Below are positions 10,031 through 17,089 of a stretch of 18,230 nucleotides of DNA, piece after piece. Numbering within the stretch: position 1 is the stretch's first letter; every line of letters begins with the position of its first letter. Origin of the DNA: Amoebophrya sp. AT5.2 (Eukaryota > Sar > Dinophyceae > Syndiniales > Amoebophryaceae); contig RXOD01004792.1 in the NCBI GenBank assembly GCA_005223375.1, positions 1 to 18,230 of the forward strand, given 5' to 3'. The translations under genes were made by a program, and so were the position numbers. The notes beneath the pieces are model-generated. The model was given only the letters and a program-made list of their open reading frames with translations, searched no databases and had not been told where the DNA came from.

Positions 10031-10772
10031 TCGTTTATTGTTTTAGGTTCAATTAATGCATAAGCCATAGTTTGTGTCACTCTGTCAAGGTCGGGAGCTC
10101 ATTTTCTTTTTTACCGAGAAGATGCTTGATTTTGAAGCGATCAAACGCACACAGACACAAACCATTACCCATAAAAACGATCGATGTCGATAAGGCTAAA
10201 AATGAATCCATCATGCGCAATTCGCCTTGCTTTATTTCCGCTGACTGTAGTCAAAGAGTGTGCATATTTTGGCTTTCCGATGGCGATGCCGTGTTGGTGA
10301 GCGAAGAAATCTTTGAAGTTCTATATGCAATCTTGACCTCGAGTCCAAGAAGTACTAAGTAACTTGTAACGTAGGCTACGAAAGAAAAAAAAAACGATCA
10401 AGGGCGGTTACGTAGCTAGTGCGATGGAAGCTGTCTTTCAATCGCAACGCAGAACGAAGTCAGTGCCATGCATCGTCCTCACGTCCACAAATAAACAAGA
10501 TCATGATCAAGCTACTACGAGTCCGAGATCACGTCACGAGGTTGATCGTGGGAGCGCTGGCCTTTCGCTTTCATCACGATTCCATCATCAGCTTCAGCAT
10601 CACGTTCAAAAGCATCGTTACTACGTACTGTATCGATTCGTTCGTCACGGTCACAGAAATCGAACAAAAAAAAACGGTACGTATTGCATTTTTCACTTTG
10701 CCATTCGATTTCGAAGTGGAGGTTTCGTTTTCCTCAAATGATTCAAAGCTTTGGCATCTCGCACGGTGAGGG

Positions 10773-10799
10773 TCTAGTTAGCCAAAAGGGCTAGCTAGA
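10773..10799. repeat. Inverted repeat: 11-bp stem, 5-base loop
   Basis: Arms TCTAGTTAGCC (10773-10783) and GGCTAGCTAGA (10789-10799) pair over 11 positions, with one G-U wobble, around the loop AAAAG. The structure sits in non-coding DNA and could be an RNA hairpin, a transcript-end structure or a small palindromic repeat. No T-run follows on either side as in a bacterial-type terminator. Confidence 0.7.
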
Positions 10800-10896
10800 T
10801 AAAAGCTTTCTTACATGGTCACAACGAGAGAGGCTAAGTACATAAGAAGGACACAGTAGCAAAATGTTCTTTGGAGTAGCAGGTATAATTCTGAGA

Positions 10897-10908
10897 AGCC
10901 AAAATGGC
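10897..10908 (-). other. 12-base match to the core of the dinoflagellate spliced leader
   Basis: The minus strand reads GCCATTTTGGCT, identical to the central part of the conserved dinoflagellate spliced leader as I recall it. The flanks do not match: upstream is CTTC rather than CCGTA, and downstream is TCTCAG rather than CAAG. It could be a decayed spliced-leader relic left by a retroposed mRNA, or chance, because the core is itself nearly palindromic. There is no adjacent donor GT, so a functional spliced-leader RNA gene is unlikely here. Confidence 0.3.
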
Positions 10909-10976
10909 GAAGAGGTTCAATGCCGAGAATTCACGTAAGCGCTATGAAGGAAGGATTTTCGTTTTCGTATACGTTG

Positions 10977-11011
10977 CTAGTACTTTTCTTCGGACGTAGA
11001 AAAGTACGTAG
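10977..11011. repeat. Inverted repeat: perfect 10-bp stem, 8-base loop
   Basis: Arms GTACTTTTCT (10980-10989) and AGAAAAGTAC (10998-11007) are perfect reverse complements around TCGGACGT. Three further pairs (CTA with TAG) extend the base past one bulged G at 11008. Pairing of this length in a spacer is notable and, with its neighbours, suggests a structured transcript or small palindromic element. Confidence 0.75.
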
Positions 11012-11041
11012 GCGCCACTGTCTGCAATAAAAGATACACAG

Positions 11042-11113
11042 ACGAAGCGCAAGGCATTCCGCCTTCTCGTTTCGGAGAGTGTAAGTCATTCGTCAACACT
11101 CTTCTCGCTTCGT
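11042..11113. ncRNA. Candidate 72-base three-way-junction RNA, type unknown
   Basis: A closing stem of 8 perfect pairs (ACGAAGCG at 11042-11049 with CGCTTCGT at 11106-11113) encloses two hairpins. One has 5 pairs and a 5-base loop (AAGGC at 11051-11055, GCCTT at 11061-11065). The other has 9 positions including one wobble (11074-11082 with 11096-11104) around a 13-base loop. The size is tRNA-like, but there is no T-loop GTTCGANNC, no D-arm signature and no third hairpin, so I do not call a tRNA. The strand is unknown because stems fold on both. It may be a snoRNA-like or cis-acting element, or coincidence. Confidence 0.35.
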
Positions 11114-11437
11114 TTGTTTTCATTCCACGCATGCAGAATGTGGCTCCAACGTGGTGGGCCCCGTCGTTCCGCCGCGGAGAGAAGCTTGCCTCTCTCTTTT
11201 GCTTTTCGATTTTTTTTTATCTAGATGTCGTTCTTGTTGTCCTTCTCTAAGAGCGTCGGACTCTTTCATCGCCTCTGCATGCTCTTGATCGCGATCGTCG
11301 CCCAGTAGGAAAACGACTGTAAGGGGAACAGCGTGCACGTCTGCGGTGCAATTGTTTTGCTGCGGTGCGTATCTTCTGGCGCCCAAATGGCCGGCCACTG
11401 TTCAGCTCATCACATGGCCAGCACTCACCTTGATCGG

Positions 11438-11459
11438 GATCGTGACCGTGGTCACGATC
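11438..11459. repeat. Inverted repeat: perfect 9-bp stem, 4-base loop
   Basis: GATCGTGAC (11438-11446) and GTCACGATC (11451-11459) pair perfectly around CGTG. The site lies about 250 bases past the membrane-protein stop codon, so in that gene's transcript it would be in or just beyond the 3' UTR. No function can be assigned. Confidence 0.65.
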
Positions 11460-11708
11460 GTCATGATCTTCATCAGCATCTTCAGTATGGGTCGCGCGGA
11501 TGACCGACGTGCGAACTCGATCGCATTCGCAAACGCAATGCATTTTAACTAACATTAGGATCGTGGGATCAACACTCAAGATACGTCCAAGAACAGCTCC
11601 CGTCGACTGCAGCTGTTCCTCTCGCGACGAGACCAAGTGCGACGCCCCGCGCTTCTTACGACGTCAGAGGGCGAGTTTGGCGGTTCCCTATCTAATATTT
11701 GTATATCT

Positions 11709-13189
11709 TCACACCGAGCCCTCCTCCGGATCCGGAAGGACGGCGCAACCCCAACCCTGCTCCACTTCGCCGACGACGGTCTCCTCCAGAATTTGGGCCA
11801 CCATCTCCGGGCGCTTCTGCGCGAGGTACCGCGCCATAGAGTAGTGCTCCAAGTCCACCTGGTCCTCCTCGTCGCTACCGACGGCCCCCGCGACCGGACG
11901 TTCCGGGATTTCTGCGCCCGCCCGGCCCTTCGGCGCGCCGTCGCATTCGGGATCGGTGCCGCCCGGCGAGGACGGGCCGCCCGCGGATGTCGCCGCCCCC
12001 GGCGACGGCCCTTCCGAAGAATCCTTCTCCTCAGTATCTTTGTCGGCGACGGCCGTGGTCACCTGCACGAGCTCGACCCCCACCTGCGCTTTTTCTTCGA
12101 CGTCGCAGCCGCGCAGCCACTCCTCGAGGATCTCGGGGCACTTTTTCAGGACGAACTTTGCCATGTCCTCGGCCTCCGCCAGCTCGTGGCCGATCAGCGA
12201 GCGCGCCTGCGCGCGGGCGCGGCGCCGCAACTCTACTTCGCCGCCCTTGATGAGGTGCAGCACCAGCCTGGCTAGTCCGCCGCCCAAATCCAAGACGGAG
12301 AAGTCCGGGTAGTGCAGATAGGCGAGCGGCGAGATGCCCATGTTCATGCGACGCACACGCAGCTGCATCGCGGCGTACACGGCGCACCAGATGACAAACA
12401 GAATGAGACGGAGGATCCAGGACTGCCCCCGCATGCCCCAGATCGACAGAGGCATGGCCATCACGACCAGGTTCAGACCGAGCATTACCAAGTGCATGCA
12501 CCAGGCCGCGGCGCGCAACACCGAGGCGTGGTCCGTCAAACGCAGGCGTCGCGAGGAGCCACCGAACCCCATGCGCTGCACGGCCGTGCGCGTATGGTAG
12601 ATCACCAAAACGGCGGTGAGCAGGACCGTGGAGGACAGCCAGAGGAAGCACTGAGCAAGCACTGAGCAAGCACATCGCCCAGCAAGTGGTACCAGGGGAC
12701 GTCCACGTCGAAGGTGAAATTCCAGTTCATGCCGACGACCGCGGAAATGGTCAGGTACCCGCAGAGCTCCTTCAGCCAGCTGAGCGTGGTGAGCAGCCGC
12801 TCGCAGCGCTGCTTCGGGGGCGTGAACAGCAGCAGGAGCATACCGCCGTCGTAACCCAGTCGCCGGGCGGCAGCGGTGGAAGTGGCACGGGTCGGCGCTT
12901 CTTGCTTCGCGTCGCCGCCCTCGTCGAAGCAGAGCAGCGCGCGCAGCTGCGCGACCAGAATCGCCTCGGCAGAATCGTGGCACGCGGCGTGCGGTCCGTC
13001 CCAGGCGTCGACGGACGACACGAAGCTGGGCCTCGCGCGACCTGGATTCCTCCCAGAATTCGCCGCTGCGCCGCCGGGCTTGCCTCGTTTGCCAGCGGCG
13101 TCGGCGCCGAGGAGCGGCGCGGCGTCGTCGGATGCACGCGGCATCCAGGGCATCGCTGAGTCGGCGCGACCGGGCTCTTGTTTGATCAT
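11709..13189 (-). CDS. Polytopic membrane protein of unknown family, split by an 11-bp frameshift duplication
   Basis: The frame opening at ATG 13189 runs to about residue 177 (GDVLAQC); coding sense then continues in another frame to the stop at 11709. The switch falls exactly in an 11-bp tandem duplication at 12646-12673. With one copy discounted the span is 490 codons including stop, an exact multiple of three, and a hydrophobic helix is restored across the join. The first 130 residues are polar and Ala/Gly-rich. Likely membrane segments lie at about 133-155, 172-195, 224-247 and 254-274. A basic stretch follows, then an acidic Pro/Gly-rich linker and two related helical motifs (339-355 and 448-464). 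I recognise no family; a channel, transporter or scaffold cannot be told apart. It may be an assembly error, a recent null allele or an early pseudogene. Codon sense is otherwise intact, favouring error or recency. Confidence 0.8.
12646..12673. repeat. 11-bp tandem duplication causing the frameshift
   Basis: On the plus strand AAGCACTGAGC occurs at 12646-12656 and again at 12657-12667, followed by the partial copy AAGCAC, giving a 28-base tract of period 11. One extra copy shifts the coding frame by two bases. The same duplication appears in protein as LAQC followed by the out-of-frame continuation. Confidence 0.9.
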
Positions 13190-13287
13190 GGTTTCTCGGA
13201 GAGCTTTGCGAGACGCAGAAGACTCACTGGATCGCTCGGACGTAGTCGTTCTCGTACTAGTCCTCTTGTTCTACACGCTACACGCAA

Positions 13288-13305
13288 CTAGAAAAAAGGT
13301 CACAC
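13288..13305 (-). promoter_or_regulatory. Candidate trans-splice acceptor for the membrane-protein mRNA
   Basis: On the minus strand GTGTGACCTTTTTTCTAG ends at 13288, 98 bases before the ATG at 13189. It is a strong pyrimidine tract ending in AG. A nearly identical ATTTTTCTAG lies upstream of the tRNA-binding gene at 17901. It is a plausible spliced-leader acceptor or cis 3' splice site; which one is not decidable from this window. Confidence 0.45.
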
Positions 13306-13921
13306 TGCGCAAACACGACAGCTACAAAAAGTCCTGATGTCTTGCTACGTGGGCCTGGGCAGTTGGGAGGAAAAAAATAGCGGAGGAGACGCGAGCAAAA
13401 ACAACACTTCGAAATCAACCCGAAATTAATTGGACAGATGGATCCGCACACTTCAACATCCCGATATCGTGGGGAGATACTAATTGAATGTGACTGAAGA
13501 ATTAAATTGACCGAAGAACAGTTGGATCGTCTTTGGCCAGATTGATGACAACAAGGATCATTCGAAGCTTCTCCGGACTGCAGACATGCGTTGGAGCGAA
13601 TTTCATACATGAGTTGCATCGAGTTTCACGCTTGCTTGGATTCCGATTCACTTTAGAGACTTATTCGGGCACGACCTCTATGGCTATGCGAGAACACCAG
13701 CAATCTACATGTCGCGTTCTTCACGCGGAACGTATTTTGCAAAAAGGCACGCGTCTGCAGGACCTCAAAGACAGGGAGCTGTACCCTCAGGGGAAGCGGA
13801 ACCGGAAGAACAGAATGATAAATAATGATAAATTATGGGTCTGAAAATTCGCGAAGAGGAAGACGCTCTTTCGTTAGAAGCCGCCGCGCGAGTCCTTATG
13901 GTGATGCCATCAACTACACAA

Positions 13922-13953
13922 GGGGGGAAGGGGGGGTCGGGCGGGTTTCTGGG
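13922..13953 (+). other. G-quadruplex-forming motif / C-rich tract on the gene strand
   Basis: The plus strand has five G-runs in 32 bases: six, seven, three, three and three Gs at 13922-13927, 13930-13936, 13939-13941, 13943-13945 and 13951-13953. Loops are one to five bases, meeting the usual G4 pattern. Read on the gene strand it is a C/T tract followed by TTGTGTAG, so it could equally serve as a polypyrimidine signal between the two flanking genes. Confidence 0.6.
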
Positions 13954-14038
13954 CATCCATGTCGAATGATGATGATCATGGTGAAGATGATTTCCCCAGC
14001 TATTACGAACTATCCGCTCGCGGGGTAGGGGCGCGCGT

Positions 14039-14392
14039 TCAGTCGCTGTCAGGGGATTCATCGTCGCGCTTTTTCTTCCTTCGACACTTCTTCTCGTGCC
14101 TTCTGAGGAGCCGAACCGTTGCAGTTTTCGACTTTGAGACCACTCCACCCGGGCGAACTGGAACGAAGTCCCGCTTGATCTTCTTGCATTTCCTGCAGCG
14201 CAACTGCTCTCCTCCATCGCGCTTTTTGTGCAGGGCGGAAGCAGGCGGGACGATGTTCCACAAGACTGGATCGGATCCCGCGGCGTACTTCCCGTGGTCT
14301 CGATAGCGGTGCTGCTCCGGCCTGTACGTGTACTCGTTCCGAATTGTCTGCTTGTCCTCCCACGGTTTTTTCGGGGCCTTGAGACCGCACAT
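14039..14392 (-). CDS. Small basic protein with possible C2HC zinc site
   Basis: A 117-aa frame from ATG 14392. It is rich in Lys/Arg, with aromatic residues in the first half (KPWEDK, NEYTYRPEQHRYRDHGKY). A candidate zinc site reads C66-x2-C69-x29-H99-x3-C103, broadly like BED or other C2HC fingers, but the spacing is long and the BED aromatic residues are not clear. The C-terminus is a basic cluster (RRKKKRDD) ending in an acidic Ser/Asp tail, compatible with nuclear location and nucleic-acid binding. The start is uncertain: an ATG-less frame immediately upstream (14400-14571) also looks coding and may be an exon of the same gene. No family recognised. A chance ORF is possible because Lys/Arg richness is common in such frames. 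Confidence 0.5.
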   Translation of the reverse strand: MCGLKAPKKPWEDKQTIRNEYTYRPEQHRYRDHGKYAAGSDPVLWNIVPPASALHKKRDGGEQLRCRKCKKIKRDFVPVRPGGVVSKSKTATVRLLRRHEKKCRRKKKRDDESPDSD

Positions 14393-14399
14393 ATTTGTT

Positions 14400-14571
14400 T
14401 GATCACAACACGGAATTGATCATATGTCATGTAGTTGTAGGACCACGGACGACGCTCACATTTGCGGACCACGCGTGCAGGTGCACCGAGTAGTTGTGCT
14501 ACTTTTGAAACATCGGCAGCTGCCGCGGCATCCGGAGCCGACTTCTGGGCCAGCTGCGGCTCTTCTCTCAA
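14400..14571 (-). other. ATG-less open stretch, possible upstream exon of the small basic protein
   Basis: From 14571 to about 14400 the minus strand reads, without stops, an Ala-rich segment and then residues such as VVRKCERRPWSYNYMTYDQF. It has no ATG until the Met inside that last segment and is in a different frame from the downstream ORF. An intron or frameshift could join them, but I found no GT-AG pair that I would defend. The amino-acid make-up looks protein-like rather than random; that is only an impression. Confidence 0.25.
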
Positions 14572-14795
14572 GAACTACACCTCCACCGATAATTAAATAT
14601 GCGAATGCGATCATATATTATAACAGAGCATCCGGCGGTTCCGTCATCAAGTTGTTTATGTTTTGCACCTTCGTCACCCTCTCCAGTTGCACGGAGGTGA
14701 CCAAATAGTCATAGTGTATCATGTTGGCGCCGGCGCGCACGAATGAATGCGGATTCGAATGCAAATATCCCATTGAAGTCGAAGTTGGCGCTTGG

Positions 14796-16361
14796 TCAAT
14801 TTACCTCCCCTGCGAGGAGGATCCCCGCGTCTTTCAACATCGACACCTTCAGCGTCACCTCCTTCCCGGCTTCTTGCTTAGCGGCCAACATGTCATTCGC
14901 CCAATCCGCTTCGAACTTCCTCCGCAAGCGAGCCTCTTCCTGCTCCTCGCGCGCTACTAGGAGGTGCAGGATCCCCCGCACCGCGGTCTTCCGGGAAGCC
15001 TCCTGAAAGAGCGCCTCCGCCTCTGATTCCCGCAGCCGCTTCCGGCGTCCCCGCTCCACCAGTTTCCTCCAGCTTGACACCGAAACACGCATGCGTCCCG
15101 TGTACCAGAACGACAACGCGCTGCGCAGAAAGGCCCTTTGCTTCCGGCGCTCCGCCGCGGCAGCCCTCCAGAAGGGCAAGATGCGGCCGGCAAGCGCCTT
15201 CCGCAAGTAGAAGCCGCATGCGCGTTTGTTGTCCTCGCAGGTCTGCGGGCGAGCCAGGCGCAGCACGAAGTCGTCGCGCCAGCACCGGAAGAAGGGCCGC
15301 AGCACGCCGTCCCGTTCGTGCGCGTCGAGCGCGGCCACCAGCTGCTTCCACCGCACCCAGAAGGAGTGCCACGCGCGAAACGCCCGCCGCAGCAGGTTCG
15401 GGCGTACCGTATTTTCTGCGAAAGCCTCCTCCTTCTCCCGGCTCGACCGACGGAACAGGGCGGTCTCCACTGCGTATTTGTGCCACACCGGCAGCCACCG
15501 TTTCCGCCGCAGCTGGGCCACCCTCACCTGGACTGCGTCACCGATGTCGCGGAGCCGCAGCCGCCGTAACACGCAAAGCTTCAGCGTGAAGAGCACCTTC
15601 CGCAGCAGGCCGCAGACGTAGTGTTTGCGCGGCCGCACCCAGCGGAGGTAGAGGCGCTGCCGCGCGCTTTGCCAGACTCCCCACGCGAAGCCGAGTCTCG
15701 TCCTCTGGGTCCTGTGGTGCAGGATTCTGCCGGCGTCCTCGCGGCCCTGCTGGGAGGTTTTCACGAAAGTGTCGCGCCACGCGGTCCGGAACACGCGCGC
15801 CAAAAATTTTTTTTGCCGTTCGCGCACGGCACGGACCACCTTCTCGCCGCGCTCCCGCTCGCGCAGGCTCCACTGCCGCCACCGCGAAACCGCCCGTCTG
15901 ACGCGGCGCTCCTCTGCCTCCTGGGAAAAGCGCTCCGCGAAAAGCAGACGGCTCCACTCCGCGAAGTGCTGGCGAAACACCCGTGTCCGAACGGCCGCCG
16001 AAAGCACGCAGCTCTTTTCGAAAAACTGCCGTCTTCGCGCGGCGTTTTTCGCGAACCCGTCGAGGAGGACTCGTCTCTGCAGCATCCGCGTTTCCTCTTT
16101 GTTCCGTTCCTTCCGCCCCCGGACGAACTCCTTCTGCCGCACCCTCTGCCGCGTCGTCACGGACCAGTCGCAAAAAGTGCGACGCTTCAGCGCGTCGGCC
16201 GTCGTGCGCGAGATCGTCCTGCCGGTGGTTTGCGGACATCGGGCTTCGCGGGCCGCCCGGAGATGCCAGGCCCGAATCACACGGAGCAGCAAAAACGAAC
16301 TCCAAACGCCGCCCGCGGATGCTTCGGTCCAGCCGCAGGTGCCGTTGGCATCTACTCCCAT
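14796..16361 (-). CDS. Sfi1-like centrin-binding repeat protein
   Basis: A 521-aa frame dominated by long Arg-rich amphipathic helices with regularly spaced tryptophans at residues 32, 66, 136, 161, 195, 230, 293, 331, 361, 398 and 431. Most gaps are 30-38 residues or about twice that where a Phe or Leu replaces Trp. Typical units are LLRRAFRAWHSFWVRWKQL, VLRPFFRCWRDDFVLRLA and LAGRILPFWRAAAAERRKQ, fitting the Sfi1 repeat pattern of hydrophobics before a Trp followed by basic residues. Sfi1 proteins form a long helix that binds centrin/calmodulin-like proteins along its length, at the spindle pole body in yeast and at basal bodies or centrosomes elsewhere. Here the role would be basal-body or flagellar-root architecture (inference). 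The C-terminal 80 residues are charged coiled-coil-like. The annotated ATG may not be the real start; see 16352-16456. Related IQ-type calmodulin-binding proteins are the main alternative. Confidence 0.78.
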   Translation of the reverse strand: MGVDANGTCGWTEASAGGVWSSFLLLRVIRAWHLRAAREARCPQTTGRTISRTTADALKRRTFCDWSVTTRQRVRQKEFVRGRKERNKEETRMLQRRVLLDGFAKNAARRRQFFEKSCVLSAAVRTRVFRQHFAEWSRLLFAERFSQEAEERRVRRAVSRWRQWSLRERERGEKVVRAVRERQKKFLARVFRTAWRDTFVKTSQQGREDAGRILHHRTQRTRLGFAWGVWQSARQRLYLRWVRPRKHYVCGLLRKVLFTLKLCVLRRLRLRDIGDAVQVRVAQLRRKRWLPVWHKYAVETALFRRSSREKEEAFAENTVRPNLLRRAFRAWHSFWVRWKQLVAALDAHERDGVLRPFFRCWRDDFVLRLARPQTCEDNKRACGFYLRKALAGRILPFWRAAAAERRKQRAFLRSALSFWYTGRMRVSVSSWRKLVERGRRKRLRESEAEALFQEASRKTAVRGILHLLVAREEQEEARLRRKFEADWANDMLAAKQEAGKEVTLKVSMLKDAGILLAGEVN

Positions 16362-16456
16362 TTTCTGTCTCTACGCGCCTTCTGTTGCTGTTCGTCTAAA
16401 TCATGATCGCGAGAGCTATCTAAACCTAAAAGGACCATTCTTTTGCCGTTGACCAT
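16352..16456 (-). CDS. 34-codon upstream ORF or first exon of the Sfi1-like gene
   Basis: An ATG at 16456 in excellent context (A at -3, G at +4: CACCATGG) opens a frame reading MVNGKRMVLLGLDSSRDHD and onward to a TAG at 16352-16354, overlapping the Sfi1-like ATG (16361) in another frame. An acceptor-like ACTAGCAG ends 11 bases upstream of it (boundary 16467/16468). Either this is an overlapping uORF that would repress the main frame, or it is the true first exon joined by a short intron. A GT-AG pair at 16374/16322 (53 nt) would join the two frames in phase, replacing the current first 15 residues. That pair has no strong polypyrimidine tract. Confidence 0.4.
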   Translation of the reverse strand: MVNGKRMVLLGLDSSRDHDLDEQQQKARRDRKWE

Positions 16457-17089
16457 GGTGAAAGCCTCTGCTAGTATAGCCTAGCACCAGTACCAGTAGT
16501 TTCATCATTGTTCATCGGTGGTGGAGTCCATTTGAATCCAATCTTGGTTTGCACTTTTTTTGGGGAAGTATCTCTGCGTGGTGCAGTCCTCCTCTTCCTG
16601 CTCAACGAGTTGTTCCGCCGGGAACACGCAGAAATTATGGTTTCCAAGTTGAAGTTAGTCGTGGCTCTTATCTACTTCAGTGATCTGATGTTTCTTTGCG
16701 ATCTTCATCACGATCTCTCCTCGTTGCGCCTCCCTTCCTCGGCTAGTAACACTGCGAGTTTTATTCCCAGACCCAGCATAGCATCCATTATAGTGCAGCG
16801 TGGTGTTCGAGTCCGTGGTCATCCAAAAATATCTGTCGTGGTTACGGTGGTAATGGTATATCTCTGGCTGAGATGAGGACCAGGCAGAGCGACAGGAGAC
16901 CACCCAAATGCAGATAAAGATCGAAGTGCATGCGCAAGACGGGTGTGACACGCACGGTGAAAATAGCCAAAAGTAGTCTATTCTCTGCAGCATGAAGTAG
17001 TGCCTTCCGCTGCATTTGCAAGATGCTTTCATCAAAACCATAGCTAGGATCCTCCAGGTGTTCGCGAAAATAGTTTTTCGCGGATCCAT
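16457..17089. other. Spacer between Sfi1-like and tRNA-binding genes
   Basis: No gene I can support. A plus-strand 122-codon ORF (16508-16876) is hydrophobic but featureless. A minus-strand open stretch continues past the tRNA-binding stop for about 80 codons (to 16842) and ends in a hydrophobic run; it overlaps the end of the upstream gene and has no start of its own. Most of this interval should be the 3' UTR of the tRNA-binding gene. Confidence 0.55.

Larger units (their letters stand above)
9962..11708. other. Long spacer between helicase and membrane-protein genes
   Basis: About 1.7 kb with no credible coding region; open stretches on both strands are short and lack domain features. It should contain the 3' end of the membrane-protein transcript and the 5' UTR of the helicase transcript. 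It is unusually rich in inverted repeats and GATC-containing palindromes, annotated separately: 10773-10799, 10977-11011, 11042-11113 and 11438-11459. It also has an A-run at 10385-10394 and the spliced-leader-like core at 10897-10908. Confidence 0.6.
13190..14038. other. Spacer with G-tract cluster; no gene seen
   Basis: No supported coding region. The right part contains a G-tract cluster (annotated separately) and a short ATG/GAT-rich stretch at 13963-13990. The left part holds the presumed 5' UTR of the membrane-protein gene. Plus-strand open stretches such as 13533-13844 have no protein-like features. Confidence 0.6.

Noticed and set aside
10385..10394. A-run as the poly(A) tail of a retroposed gene
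   Set aside because: Only ten As, with no processed coding sequence or target-site duplication visible on its 5' side.
10897..10908. Functional spliced-leader RNA gene
   Set aside because: Only the 12-base core matches; the leader's 5' end, its CAAG end, the following donor GT and an Sm-site arrangement are not present.
11042..11113. tRNA gene
   Set aside because: Length and closing stem are tRNA-like, but there is no T-loop consensus, the putative T hairpin has a 5-base loop, and only two inner hairpins form.
11120..11636. Minus-strand ORFs (11120-11398 and 11247-11636) as small genes
   Set aside because: They overlap in different frames, are rich in Asp/His/Arg from GATC-type repeats, and lack any domain pattern.
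13765..14400. Continuation of the 14571 frame to 13765 as one 268-codon protein
   Set aside because: Past about 14400 it is a shifted reading of the small basic protein and then of spacer sequence, with Ser/Arg-rich shadow composition.
16508..16876. Plus-strand 122-codon hydrophobic ORF
   Set aside because: It is the only plus-strand candidate of this size in a spacer, with no recognisable motif and an orientation contrary to all other genes; chance is more likely.
16842..17089. Minus-strand open stretch of about 80 codons downstream of the tRNA-binding gene, ending in a hydrophobic run
   Set aside because: It has no start codon of its own before the internal Met, overlaps the upstream gene in another frame, and matches no family I know; most likely 3' UTR.
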